This document shows positions 1 through 6,695 of a stretch of 24,725 bases of DNA, piece by piece. Source of the DNA: an uncultured bacterium (GTDB taxonomy: Bacteria; Bacteroidota; Bacteroidia; Bacteroidales; Marinifilaceae); NCBI GenBank assembly GCA_905215395.1, contig CAJMQA010000011.1, positions 1-24,725 of the forward strand. The letters are read 5' to 3'. Position 1 is the first letter of the stretch; each line of letters opens with the position of its first letter. A program made the position numbers and the translations under genes. The notes under the pieces are model-generated. The model searched no databases and was not told the DNA's origin. It worked only from the letters and a program-made list of their open reading frames with translations.

Positions 1-44
1 GTTCTTAAACGAAAACTGGCTATATAATATTTTGCTTTATTCAT
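1..44 (-). CDS. 5' end of a gene leaving the left edge; possible MenA-like (UbiA family) prenyltransferase
   Basis: An ATG at 44 (minus strand) opens a frame that runs off the window after 14 codons plus two bases of a codon that can only be Thr: MNKAKYYIASFRLRT. The ending resembles the N-terminus of 1,4-dihydroxy-2-naphthoate prenyltransferases (MenA), which usually begin with a short amphipathic segment followed by R-x-R-T-L-P. MenA would attach the polyprenyl tail in menaquinone synthesis at the inner membrane. A TAnnTTTG-like box lies about 34 bp upstream and the arginine deiminase terminator lies just before it, as expected for a new transcription unit. The identification rests on 15 residues and is tentative; the presence of a coding start is more likely than the exact family. 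Confidence 0.4.
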   Translation of the reverse strand, partial: MNKAKYYIASFRLR

Positions 45-77
45 AACTTCAGAATGAAAAGGATCTGTTTCAGGAGG

Positions 78-85
78 CAAAAATA
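78..85 (-). promoter_or_regulatory. Bacteroidetes -7 box (TATTTTTG) for the left-edge gene
   Basis: On the minus strand the octamer TATTTTTG matches the Bacteroidetes sigma-ABfr -7 consensus TAnnTTTG. It lies between the arginine deiminase terminator and the ATG at 44, giving a short leader. No well-spaced TTTG -33 box is visible, so this is a partial match. Confidence 0.4.
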
Positions 86-100
86 CAAACTTATGTGCAC

Positions 101-149
101 AAAAAATCACAGAGCAATAAAGAGTTTTCCACTTTATGGCTCTGTGATT
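101..149 (-). terminator. Rho-independent terminator of the arginine deiminase gene
   Basis: Arms 105-122 and 132-149 pair over 18 positions with one mismatch (116/138) around a 9-nt loop. On the minus strand the stem is followed by a run of T (complement of the A run at 101-106). It begins 16 bp after the arginine deiminase stop codon. Confidence 0.85.
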
Positions 150-165
150 ACAACTATTGTCAATT

Positions 166-1449
166 TTACAGATTGGTCCGGTTGATCGGCATGGTCATAC
201 AACGGGCACCGCCACCGCCTCGCGGAAGTTCTGAACCTTCGATGGTAATCACATACTTTTCGTATTGATTGAGATCAGCCTTGCCTTTGATTACATCATT
301 GGCTTTGATGATCTCGAAACCGGCATTGTTCATGGCCTCCATGGTATAATTGTTACGGGCATATCCGAGCACTTTTCCTGGTCCTACAGCAAAGAAGTTA
401 GCACCACTGTGCCACTGTTCGCGTTCCTGGTTCCAGTCGTCTGTCCCTCCACAGAGAACAGGCTCCAGATCCATGCCTAATTTTTTCAAGGCGCTCAGCA
501 GGTTCTTTTCTGCCTTTATGCTTTGTAATTTACCATTTTGAATTTTGATGTGTACCGTCTGATAGTTACCCGGATTTAGTATCAGGGGCTCGAAAGCCAT
601 GCATTTATCCCGGTCCAGTAAGGTAAACACCATGTCCAGATGGATGAATGATTCCGGAGTATGCGGCAATTGCTGTACAATAATATGCTGGGCTTTTTCG
701 CTTTTCCGGTTCATAAATTCATAGATCAGCATATCTATTGCCTGAGTTGTGGTCCGGGCACCATTACCGATAATCAGAATATCATCGCGGGCGATCAGTA
801 CGTCTCCGCCTTCGATGGTACGGATGCGCTGGGTTGCTCCGGAGATCGGCGGAACGGTCAGGGTTTTGGTTTTGAATTCAGGAGTGAAGTCGAAAATCGA
901 CTGCATGATGACTGATTCTCTGTCACGAATGGAGTTTGCCATCCGGCCGATGAGTACTTCATTGTACATACTCATGGAAGCATCCCGGGTGAAAAAGAAA
1001 TTATGCATGGGACGCAGGGCATACCAATCTTTGCTCAGAAATTTGGTCAGGTTGTCCTTTACCATTTCTACGCCTTCTATTAACAGGCGGGAAAGATCTT
1101 CTGCATTTTCTGACATCAGTTGTGTTTTCAGACTGCCCTTGGGTGATTCTTCCCCGATAAAAGGCTCTATCCGTTCGATTCTGTCCAGAACTTCCTGTTT
1201 TATCTTTTCATCTTTAAGGATGTTGCATAACAGATCTTTTACTTCGTAAGTTTTGGTCAGCTTAGACAAAACTCCGGAGATTTGTTTGTACTCTTCCCGG
1301 GCAATAGACAGATTGATAATGTCACTGTATAAAGCTCTTTCAGCATTTTCGGGAGTCATGTTCTCGACTTCTTCACCGGGCGTATGGATAATTACTCCGT
1401 TTAATTTCCCGATTTCTGACTGAACGTTTACTTCAACAATTGGATTCAT
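166..1449 (-). CDS. arcA: Arginine deiminase
   Basis: Hydrolyses L-arginine to L-citrulline and ammonia in the cytoplasm, the first step of the arginine deiminase pathway. The 427-residue protein is slightly longer than typical bacterial enzymes (about 405-420). All family signatures are visible: FTRD at 153-156, EGGD at 213-216, HLD at 270-272 (catalytic His and Asp), GGTDDW at 334-339, and the nucleophile Cys417 in RGGGGARCM near the C-terminus. The ATG at 1449 gives an N-terminus that runs directly into the conserved E-I-G-x-L strand, so the start is credible. The gene is monocistronic here: it has its own terminator at 101-149, and no ornithine carbamoyltransferase or carbamate kinase is adjacent. 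Without those partners its role may be arginine scavenging or ammonia release rather than ATP generation. A -7-like box and short direct repeats lie upstream. Confidence 0.93.
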   Translation of the reverse strand: MNPIVEVNVQSEIGKLNGVIIHTPGEEVENMTPENAERALYSDIINLSIAREEYKQISGVLSKLTKTYEVKDLLCNILKDEKIKQEVLDRIERIEPFIGEESPKGSLKTQLMSENAEDLSRLLIEGVEMVKDNLTKFLSKDWYALRPMHNFFFTRDASMSMYNEVLIGRMANSIRDRESVIMQSIFDFTPEFKTKTLTVPPISGATQRIRTIEGGDVLIARDDILIIGNGARTTTQAIDMLIYEFMNRKSEKAQHIIVQQLPHTPESFIHLDMVFTLLDRDKCMAFEPLILNPGNYQTVHIKIQNGKLQSIKAEKNLLSALKKLGMDLEPVLCGGTDDWNQEREQWHSGANFFAVGPGKVLGYARNNYTMEAMNNAGFEIIKANDVIKGKADLNQYEKYVITIEGSELPRGGGGARCMTMPINRTNL

Positions 1450-1487
1450 ATATTAATTGATTGTATTTGTCATTTTCTGTTCGGTTA

Positions 1488-1495
1488 CAAAAATA
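1488..1495 (-). promoter_or_regulatory. Candidate -7 box (TATTTTTG) for arginine deiminase
   Basis: TATTTTTG on the minus strand, about 38 bp before the arginine deiminase ATG, fits TAnnTTTG. No clear -33 TTTG sits at the usual distance, so the promoter may depend on an activator bound further upstream, where direct repeats occur (1532-1563). Confidence 0.4.
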
Positions 1496-1531
1496 ACACA
1501 TAAATGATTAATTACCTTATAATTACAGCTT

Positions 1532-1563
1532 ATAATTATGCAAAAGGCGGAAATAATTATGCA
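1532..1563 (-). repeat. Two direct repeats TGCATAATTAT, 21 bp apart, upstream of arginine deiminase
   Basis: On the minus strand TGCATAATTAT occurs exactly at 1553-1563 and 1532-1542, start to start 21 bp, or two helical turns. A degenerate third unit (TGTAATTATAAG) follows toward the gene. The units lie 37-68 bp upstream of the candidate -7 box. The half-site loosely resembles ArgR/AhrC ARG boxes (TGnATwwwwAT). A transcription factor site is an inference; the region is AT-rich. Confidence 0.35.
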
Positions 1564-1602
1564 TAAAAAAACAGAAAATTCAGTTGAAAAGAGTGGAACA
1601 GA

Positions 1603-1776
1603 GTGAATAAAAGCACTAAAAAAGTAATCTGGGACACTTCTGAATTTTATCTAGGATTCTTTTTGTTTATCCTTCTATTGCGTCTTCAGTATTTTACCTT
1701 TCAGATCATGAAGCGGCATAATACTTCCGACTTACGTATCTGCAAATCTTTAAAGTATGGATCATTGGATAAATAA
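1603..1776 (+). CDS. Doubtful small ORF, possibly a gene remnant
   Basis: A GTG-started frame of 57 codons runs on the plus strand, opening MNKSTKKVIWDTSEFYLG, followed by a hydrophobic stretch (FFLFILLLRL) and a basic tail. A second short frame (ATG 1786 to TAA 1899, 37 codons) follows and ends inside the left arm of the 181-bp inverted element. Neither matches a family I recognise. There is no clear promoter or ribosome site. These could be decayed pieces of one gene, a small membrane protein, or chance open frames. Confidence 0.15.
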   Translation: MNKSTKKVIWDTSEFYLGFFLFILLLRLQYFTFQIMKRHNTSDLRICKSLKYGSLDK

Positions 1777-1868
1777 CAGGATTATATGATCCAGAAAGGC
1801 GATCTGAGTCCGGGAGTGGAATCGTTTATTATCAGACTCAGATTACTTTTCAATAATGCACTGCGGGA

Positions 1869-2049
1869 GGTTTCCGGGATAAAGCTGAGAGGATCATAAA
1901 AACGCTGAGGACGAGTGTCTGTGTTAGTTTGTCTGAACGGCCATCGGGGTGTGTTTGACGAACGTAGTGAGGAGTTCCCCCGATAGTGACAGACAAACTT
2001 ACACGACCGTCACGAAGCGCCTGGGTCCGACAGCTTTATCCCGGAAACC
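1869..2049. repeat. 181-bp element with perfect 19-bp inverted ends and nested stems
   Basis: The 19-mer at 1869-1887 (GGTTTCCGGGATAAAGCTG) is exactly the reverse complement of 2031-2049. Inside, 1921-1935 pairs with 1990-2004 (14 of 15) and 1943-1949 pairs with 1978-1984 (7 of 7), leaving a tip of about 28 nt. Read on the minus strand it begins about 50 bp after the mgtE stop, and the inner stem is followed by GCGTTTTTAT, so it could end the rsmA-mgtE transcript. The perfect outer arms are larger than a terminator needs and look like a MITE or other non-autonomous element, but I see no flanking target duplication. A folded small RNA is a third possibility. Confidence 0.7.
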
Positions 2050-2100
2050 GGCCAAAAGAATCCTACCTTTGTGACTCTTAGAATTGAAATAAGAAATTCA

Positions 2101-3465
2101 TTACAAATTGGTCAGAATGAATCTGCCGGTCACCAGATAAATATTCAGTCCGATAATGTCGTTGGTTAAGGTGATAAAAGGACCGGTAGCCAGAGCCGGG
2201 TCGATGTTTATCCTGTTTAGTAGCAGGGGAAAGGCTGTTCCGAAAATAGAGGCAAAGATAATGACGACAAACAGGGCTATAGTTACTGTTATCGGCATGG
2301 CCAGGGTAGGCATTCCGAAAGACAGGGTCAGGCAGAATATGAGGGAGGAACAGATCGTAGCGTTGATCAGGGCACCTCCGAGCTCTTTCATGATATTCCT
2401 GAAGCCGTGTTTCAGACTTAGGGAGTTGGATGCCAGGCCTTTTACAACGATGGCTGAAGATTGAATACCTACATTTCCTCCCATCGCGGTAATTACCGGG
2501 ATAAACATGGCAGTAATGGGAAATAGGGCAATTTCGGCTTCGTATCGGGAAATCATCCAGGCAGAAACCATACCTCCGAAGAGTGCAATGATCAGCCAGG
2601 GTAAGCGGGCTTTTGTTTGTGCCCAGATACTGTCGGAAGATTCAACATCCTGAGAGATACCGGACAGCATCTGATAGTCTTTGTCGGCTTCTTCCCGGAT
2701 AAAATCGACGACATCGTCGATTGTGATTCGTCCGACGAGTCGTCCGACCTGGTCGATCACAGGAATGGCGACGAGGTCATATTTCTGCATAATCAGGGCT
2801 ACAGACTCTGCCGGTTCGTCTGTCTTGACGGAAACAATATCTGCATGGTAAAGATTAATGATTTTGGCAGAGGTTGGAGCCGTAATGATTTTCTTTAAAG
2901 AAAGTCTGCCCTTCAGTTTTTCATCGTCATCGACGACATAAATATTATAGATTTCATCCAGATGTTCTGCTTGTCGGCTGACTTCTCTCAGGCAGGTCAG
3001 TACGGTCCAGTTTTCATTGACCATGACCAGCTCTTTAGCCATCAGGCCACCGGCAGTATCTTCGTCATAATGCAGCAAATCGACAATATCTCCGGCCTGT
3101 TCCAAATCCTCCATGTGAGACAACACTTCATGCTGTTGCTCGTTGGACATACTGGCCACCAGGTCCGCGGCATCATCGGAGTCCATGTTGTCGATGAAAC
3201 GTCTGGCAATGGTCTCTGCAGGAAAAGACTCAATGAAATGAACCCGCTCTTCCTCATCGAGCTCAGCCAATACGTCCCCTGCTTTTTCGTTGTCTAAAAG
3301 TAAGAATACAAATTGTGCCCGTTCATTATTCAGTTCTTCCAGTATCTCAGCGATATCAGCAGGGTGAAGGTCTGCTAATAACTCATTGACCTGAACTTTA
3401 TTACCGGCATCAATCAACTCTTCCAGCTGATTCAGAAATTCATGCGTTAGTTCAAATTGCTGCAT
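2101..3465 (-). CDS. mgtE: Magnesium transporter MgtE
   Basis: Mg2+-selective channel/transporter of the inner membrane, gated by its cytosolic domains. The 454-residue protein shows the complete family layout: an acidic N domain (about 1-125, with the L-H-P-A-D-I-A-E motif at 33-40), two CBS domains (about 130-255, ending ITIDDVVDFI), a linker (REEADKDYQ) and a five-helix transmembrane domain (about 287-454). The pore segment MGGNVGIQSSAIVVKGLA (328-345) corresponds to the conserved G-N-x-G-x-Q-S motif, and TND at 434-436 holds the conserved acidic residue of the last helix. The start lies 14 bp after the rsmA stop, so it is probably the second gene of an rsmA-mgtE operon. The 181-bp hairpin element lies immediately downstream. 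The length is normal for the family. Confidence 0.95.
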   Translation of the reverse strand: MQQFELTHEFLNQLEELIDAGNKVQVNELLADLHPADIAEILEELNNERAQFVFLLLDNEKAGDVLAELDEEERVHFIESFPAETIARRFIDNMDSDDAADLVASMSNEQQHEVLSHMEDLEQAGDIVDLLHYDEDTAGGLMAKELVMVNENWTVLTCLREVSRQAEHLDEIYNIYVVDDDEKLKGRLSLKKIITAPTSAKIINLYHADIVSVKTDEPAESVALIMQKYDLVAIPVIDQVGRLVGRITIDDVVDFIREEADKDYQMLSGISQDVESSDSIWAQTKARLPWLIIALFGGMVSAWMISRYEAEIALFPITAMFIPVITAMGGNVGIQSSAIVVKGLASNSLSLKHGFRNIMKELGGALINATICSSLIFCLTLSFGMPTLAMPITVTIALFVVIIFASIFGTAFPLLLNRINIDPALATGPFITLTNDIIGLNIYLVTGRFILTNL

Positions 3466-3479
3466 AGTCCGATGAAATG

Positions 3480-4262
3480 TTAATGTTCATTCTGATTTCT
3501 GACTTTTTCAATTTCTGCGCAGAGTTGTAAAAAATCAGAAATGCTCAATTGTTCCGGGCGTAGATTGAGATAATCCGATTCATATCCGGGAGGCAGTAAA
3601 CCACGGATAGAATTCCTCAGTGTTTTACGGCGTTGGTTGAATCCTGTTTTAACGACATTGAAAAATAATTTTTCATCACATCCCAGTTCTTCCCTCTCAT
3701 TCCGGGTCAAACGGATAACTGCCGACTTAACCTTTGGAGGCGGATCGAATACCTTTTCCCCGACTGTAAATAAGTATTCAATGTGATAGAAAGTTTGCAG
3801 GAAAATACTCAGAATGCCGTAGGTTTTGCTTCCGTGAGAAGCTGATATCCTTTCTGCCACTTCTTTCTGAATCATACAGACAACCTGCTTTACCAGCTGG
3901 CGTTTTTCGATGATTTTGAAGAAGATCTGAGATGAAATATTATAGGGTAGATTTCCGATGACCGAGAATGCTTCCTGATAATATCGATCTGTATCTGTCT
4001 TTAAAAAATCTCCGTAAAGGATGCGGTCTTTATATTCAGGGAGTTCATTGTGCAGGTATTCGATGGATTCCCGGTCTATATCTATAGCCCGAACAGAAAA
4101 CGAGGGATTGGCAAACAGATGGCGTGTCAATACCCCCATACCCGGCCCGATTTCCAGTACTTCCCGGGTAATCGGCAATAAACTGTCCGTAATTTTTCGT
4201 GCAATGTTCTGATCCCGCAGGAAATGTTGTCCCAGACTTTTTTTAGCTCTAACTATACTCAT
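3480..4262 (-). CDS. rsmA: 16S rRNA dimethyladenosine transferase RsmA (KsgA)
   Basis: Dimethylates two adjacent adenosines in the 3'-terminal helix of 16S rRNA (A1518/A1519 in E. coli numbering) using S-adenosylmethionine, a late step and checkpoint in 30S assembly. The 260-residue protein has K-K-x-L-G-Q-H-F at 7-14, SAM motif LEIGPGMG at 36-43, acidic motif II at 61-63, catalytic NLPY at 104-107, FDPPPKVKS at 172-180 and RRKTLRN at 211-217. I chose the ATG at 4262. A longer in-frame start at 4322 adds 20 non-conserved residues and would overlap a candidate -7 box at 4267-4274 and run into the divergent promoter. With the chosen start the transcript would be almost leaderless. mgtE follows 14 bp downstream. 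Confidence 0.95.
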   Translation of the reverse strand: MSIVRAKKSLGQHFLRDQNIARKITDSLLPITREVLEIGPGMGVLTRHLFANPSFSVRAIDIDRESIEYLHNELPEYKDRILYGDFLKTDTDRYYQEAFSVIGNLPYNISSQIFFKIIEKRQLVKQVVCMIQKEVAERISASHGSKTYGILSIFLQTFYHIEYLFTVGEKVFDPPPKVKSAVIRLTRNEREELGCDEKLFFNVVKTGFNQRRKTLRNSIRGLLPPGYESDYLNLRPEQLSISDFLQLCAEIEKVRNQNEH

Positions 4263-4266
4263 GTTA

Positions 4267-4274
4267 CAAAAGTA
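4267..4274 (-). promoter_or_regulatory. -7 box (TACTTTTG) of the rsmA-mgtE promoter
   Basis: TACTTTTG on the minus strand matches TAnnTTTG and ends 4 bp before the chosen rsmA ATG at 4262. Initiation a few bases downstream would give a leaderless or nearly leaderless mRNA. No clear -33 box is visible. Confidence 0.5.
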
Positions 4275-4317
4275 TATAATTTCGGTTGAAAACCGTTTCG
4301 GGCTGACCATTATTTTG

Positions 4318-4325
4318 TACATTTG
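4318..4325 (+). promoter_or_regulatory. -7 box (TACATTTG) of the divergent plus-strand promoter
   Basis: TACATTTG fits TAnnTTTG and lies 22 bp before the ATG at 4348. With the rsmA box at 4267-4274 it makes a compact divergent promoter region of about 85 bp between 4262 and 4348. Confidence 0.5.
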
Positions 4326-4347
4326 CGAAGAATTCTAGTTAATAACC

Positions 4348-5364
4348 ATGATGCGTCCTGTATATAAAAATGCAATAAAATTTTTTTCATTCCTGGGCAT
4401 TTCTGTTTTCTTGTTTTGGTTGGTTTATAAAGACCAGAATTGGAAAGAATTAATTTCCGTGTTGAAGGAGGATGTGGATTATACATGGGTGGGGGTGGCT
4501 TGTGTGATGGGAATCGCTAGCCATATCAGCCGGGCGTTGCGTTGGCAGCTGCTGACCAGTTCCATGGGTTATAGAGTTTCGTTCTGGAATAGTTTTATGG
4601 GAGTTATGATCGGTTATTTTGCCAATCTGGCCATACCCCGTATGGGGGAGTTTACACGTTGCGGAGTGGTGAGTAAATATGAGAATGTTCCCTTTTCCAA
4701 GTTATTGGGAACTGTGGTCACGGAGCGTGTCATTGATATGATTATTCTCTTGTCTCTAACTGTCGTTGTTATTGTAACACAATTCCATCAGATCGGCGTA
4801 TTTCTGGAGCGCAATCAGGGTATTCAGGAGAAGGTCATACATCTGTTTCATTCGGCCTGGCTGTTTCTGATTGTCTTTTTATTGCTCGTTCTGTCCTGGG
4901 GATTGTGGAAGTTATCCCGTAAGACCCGTTTCCATGAACGAATCCGTCATTTCTTTGTGGGTTTGAAAGAAGGGTTGCTGAGTGTGAAAGATGTCAAACA
5001 CAAATGGCTGTTTATCGCTCACTCTCTTTTCATCTGGCTGATGTATTTCCTGATGTTTTACGTTTGTTTTTTCTGTTTTCAGTTTACATCGCATCTGGGA
5101 ATATTGGTCGGACTGACTATTTTCGTACTGAGCAGTTATGGAATGGTGGCTCCGGTTCAGGGGGGAATAGGGGCCTGGCATTTTATGGTGATCGCGGCCC
5201 TGATGATTTATTTGCCCGATACCCCGAATATCGAAAGTATGGCTAAGACTTTTGCACTGTTGACCCATGGGGCTATGACTTTGTTGTACATTATTCTGGG
5301 TGTGCTTTGTGTGATTTTTTTACCGATATATAATAATTCAATCCGAAAGAACAAATTGTCATGA
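4348..5364 (+). CDS. Integral membrane protein, lysylphosphatidylglycerol synthase TM region / UPF0104 family
   Basis: A 338-residue inner-membrane protein with about eight hydrophobic helices and no soluble catalytic domain. It matches the flippase-like part of MprF (PF03706). Family signatures are SRALRW at 61-66, the loop GYFANLAIPRMGEFTRCG at 89-106, and APVQGGIGAWH at 268-278 in a late helix. In MprF this module translocates lysyl-phosphatidylglycerol; stand-alone relatives probably move some other lipid, and the substrate here cannot be read from sequence. It overlaps the rsmG start by 4 bp (ATGA at 5361-5364), so the two are translationally coupled. The ATG at 4348 is followed directly by a second ATG at 4351; either could be used. 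A promoter shared divergently with rsmA lies upstream. Confidence 0.85.
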   Translation: MMRPVYKNAIKFFSFLGISVFLFWLVYKDQNWKELISVLKEDVDYTWVGVACVMGIASHISRALRWQLLTSSMGYRVSFWNSFMGVMIGYFANLAIPRMGEFTRCGVVSKYENVPFSKLLGTVVTERVIDMIILLSLTVVVIVTQFHQIGVFLERNQGIQEKVIHLFHSAWLFLIVFLLLVLSWGLWKLSRKTRFHERIRHFFVGLKEGLLSVKDVKHKWLFIAHSLFIWLMYFLMFYVCFFCFQFTSHLGILVGLTIFVLSSYGMVAPVQGGIGAWHFMVIAALMIYLPDTPNIESMAKTFALLTHGAMTLLYIILGVLCVIFLPIYNNSIRKNKLS

Positions 5365-5981
5365 AAGATACAGTAGAACTGATATATTCCTATTTCCCGG
5401 AGTTGACTGACATTCAAAAAGAACGTTTTGCCCGTTTGGGTGAATTGTATCTGGAATGGAATGAAAAAATCAATGTGATTTCTCGGAAAGATATGGATGA
5501 TTTCTGGGTTCATCATGTATTACATTCCCTGGCAATTGCTAAAGTCATTCAGTTTTTACCTGGTACCCGGATTATGGATGTAGGGACCGGTGGCGGCTTT
5601 CCGGGGATTCCTCTGGCCATTCTGTTTCCGGAAGCTGAATTTTATCTGGTGGATTCTATCGGAAAAAAAATTAAGGTGGTAGAAGGTGTCCGCGATGCTT
5701 TAGGGCTTGAAAATGTAAAGGCCAGACAGATCCGTGTAGAAGAAGTTGCGGAAAAACAGGATTTTATCATTAGCCGCGCTGTCACTGCATTTCCTGCCTT
5801 TGTCAGGTTGATCCGTGGCAAGATCCGGACGGAATCACGCAATGCTTTGCCCAATGGGTTACTTTACCTGAAAGGTGGCGATTTTGAAGAAGAACTGGCC
5901 TCGTTCCGTACGAAAGTCAAAATATATCCGATTCCGGATTTCTTTTCAGAAGATTTTTTTGAAACAAAGAAAATCATCTAG
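5361..5981 (+). CDS. rsmG: 16S rRNA (guanine-N7)-methyltransferase RsmG (GidB)
   Basis: Methylates N7 of G527 in the 530 loop of 16S rRNA (E. coli numbering) with S-adenosylmethionine; loss in other bacteria gives low-level streptomycin resistance. The 206-residue length is standard. Diagnostic segments are EWNEKINVISRKD at 32-44, HHVLHSL at 51-57, the SAM-binding MDVGTGGGFPGIPLAI at 72-87, LVDSIGKKIK at 96-105 and SRAV at 138-141. The start overlaps the stop of the upstream membrane-protein gene by 4 bp. Together with rsmA only about 1.1 kb away, two 16S rRNA methyltransferase genes flank one membrane protein. Transcription probably ends or is relayed before the sigma factor gene, which has its own -7 box 30 bp downstream. 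Confidence 0.95.
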   Translation: MKDTVELIYSYFPELTDIQKERFARLGELYLEWNEKINVISRKDMDDFWVHHVLHSLAIAKVIQFLPGTRIMDVGTGGGFPGIPLAILFPEAEFYLVDSIGKKIKVVEGVRDALGLENVKARQIRVEEVAEKQDFIISRAVTAFPAFVRLIRGKIRTESRNALPNGLLYLKGGDFEEELASFRTKVKIYPIPDFFSEDFFETKKII

Positions 5982-6011
5982 TTGAAAAGTTAATAAAATA
6001 AAAGAATTTTT

Positions 6012-6019
6012 TATTTTTG
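6012..6019 (+). promoter_or_regulatory. -7 box (TATTTTTG) of the ECF sigma factor gene
   Basis: TATTTTTG at 6012-6019 matches TAnnTTTG and ends 4 bp before the ATG at 6024, again predicting a very short leader. No -33 TTTG at standard spacing is visible. Confidence 0.5.
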
Positions 6020-6023
6020 CTCC

Positions 6024-6572
6024 ATGATGGTTTCCATAGACGAGCAAAAAATACTGGAATTAATCAATTGTCGTAAACAGGAAGGGTTAAAATATCTTTT
6101 TAACCTGTACTATAAGCCCCTGTGTATATATGCCATGAATTATCTGGACTCTTTTGAAGAGTCGGAAGATATTGTACAGGATCTTTTCGTAAAGTTCTGG
6201 GAGCGACAAACTAAGGTAGCATTTCAGGGTTCTCTGAGAGCTTATCTTTTTTCTGCTGTCCAGCACAATTGTGTCAAAATCCTGAACAGCCGGAATAAAT
6301 ATAATTTTCAGCCCATAGAGACTTATCAGGACCTTCCTGTCTATACGGAAGAAGTTTTTGAAACTGAGTGTAAAAAATTATATGAAGAGATTGAACGTCT
6401 TCCGGAACAATGCCGGAAAGTTTTCGAACTGATTGTACTGAAAGACATGAAATATAAAGAAGTTGCCTCTGAACTCGGACTTTCTGTCAATACTGTAAAG
6501 ACACACTTTTCCCGTGCTCTGCGACAATTGCGTGGTTCTCTTAATCTCCTGGTATTAATAATTCTTCCTTAA
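6024..6572 (+). CDS. ECF RNA polymerase sigma factor, FecI-like Bacteroidetes family
   Basis: A 182-residue extracytoplasmic-function sigma factor that would direct RNA polymerase to the SusC/SusD operon when released by the FecR protein encoded next. Region 2 spans about residues 22-88 (LYYKPLCIYAMNYLDS, then the acidic ESEDIVQDLFVKFWE segment). Region 4 spans about 122-170 (LPEQCRKVFEL, then a helix-turn-helix LSVNTVKTHFSRALRQLR that should read the -35 element). The acidic linker between is typical of sigma/anti-sigma pairs in carbohydrate or glycan loci. Two consecutive Met codons at 6024 and 6027 are possible starts. The last ten residues are hydrophobic, slightly unusual for a soluble sigma factor. 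Confidence 0.93.
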   Translation: MMVSIDEQKILELINCRKQEGLKYLFNLYYKPLCIYAMNYLDSFEESEDIVQDLFVKFWERQTKVAFQGSLRAYLFSAVQHNCVKILNSRNKYNFQPIETYQDLPVYTEEVFETECKKLYEEIERLPEQCRKVFELIVLKDMKYKEVASELGLSVNTVKTHFSRALRQLRGSLNLLVLIILP

Positions 6573-6695
6573 ATTTAAAAAATAATTCTTTTTTTATTCA
6601 CCCATTTTTTAGATTCTGGCTTTTGTTTATAAAAGGAGGGTTCTAAGGAGGATTTGCCTTTTGAGTTACTCCTTCTGATAGGTAAATATAAAGTT

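Larger units (their letters stand above)
1564..2100. other. Intergenic region rich in inverted repeats, no convincing gene
   Basis: Between the arginine deiminase upstream region and the 3' end of mgtE no long frame is open on either strand. Three successive inverted repeats are visible: GGATCAT/ATGATCC at 1759-1765 and 1786-1792; ATCTGAGTC/GACTCAGAT at 1802-1810 and 1835-1843; and the large element at 1869-2049. A structured RNA or a decayed mobile element would explain this, but neither is proven. Confidence 0.5.

Noticed and set aside
749..1249. 166-codon plus-strand frame opposite arginine deiminase
   Set aside because: Antisense to catalytic parts of a clear arginine deiminase; composition is Arg/Ser-rich as expected for a reverse frame.
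1869..2049. Firm call of a MITE or insertion sequence
   Set aside because: Perfect inverted ends are present, but no transposase, no target-site duplication and no second copy in the window; kept as an unresolved repeat.
4263..4322. Upstream extension of rsmA to an ATG at 4322
   Set aside because: The 20 extra residues precede the conserved N-terminus, overlap a -7 box for rsmA and reach the divergent promoter; the ATG at 4262 gives the normal family length.
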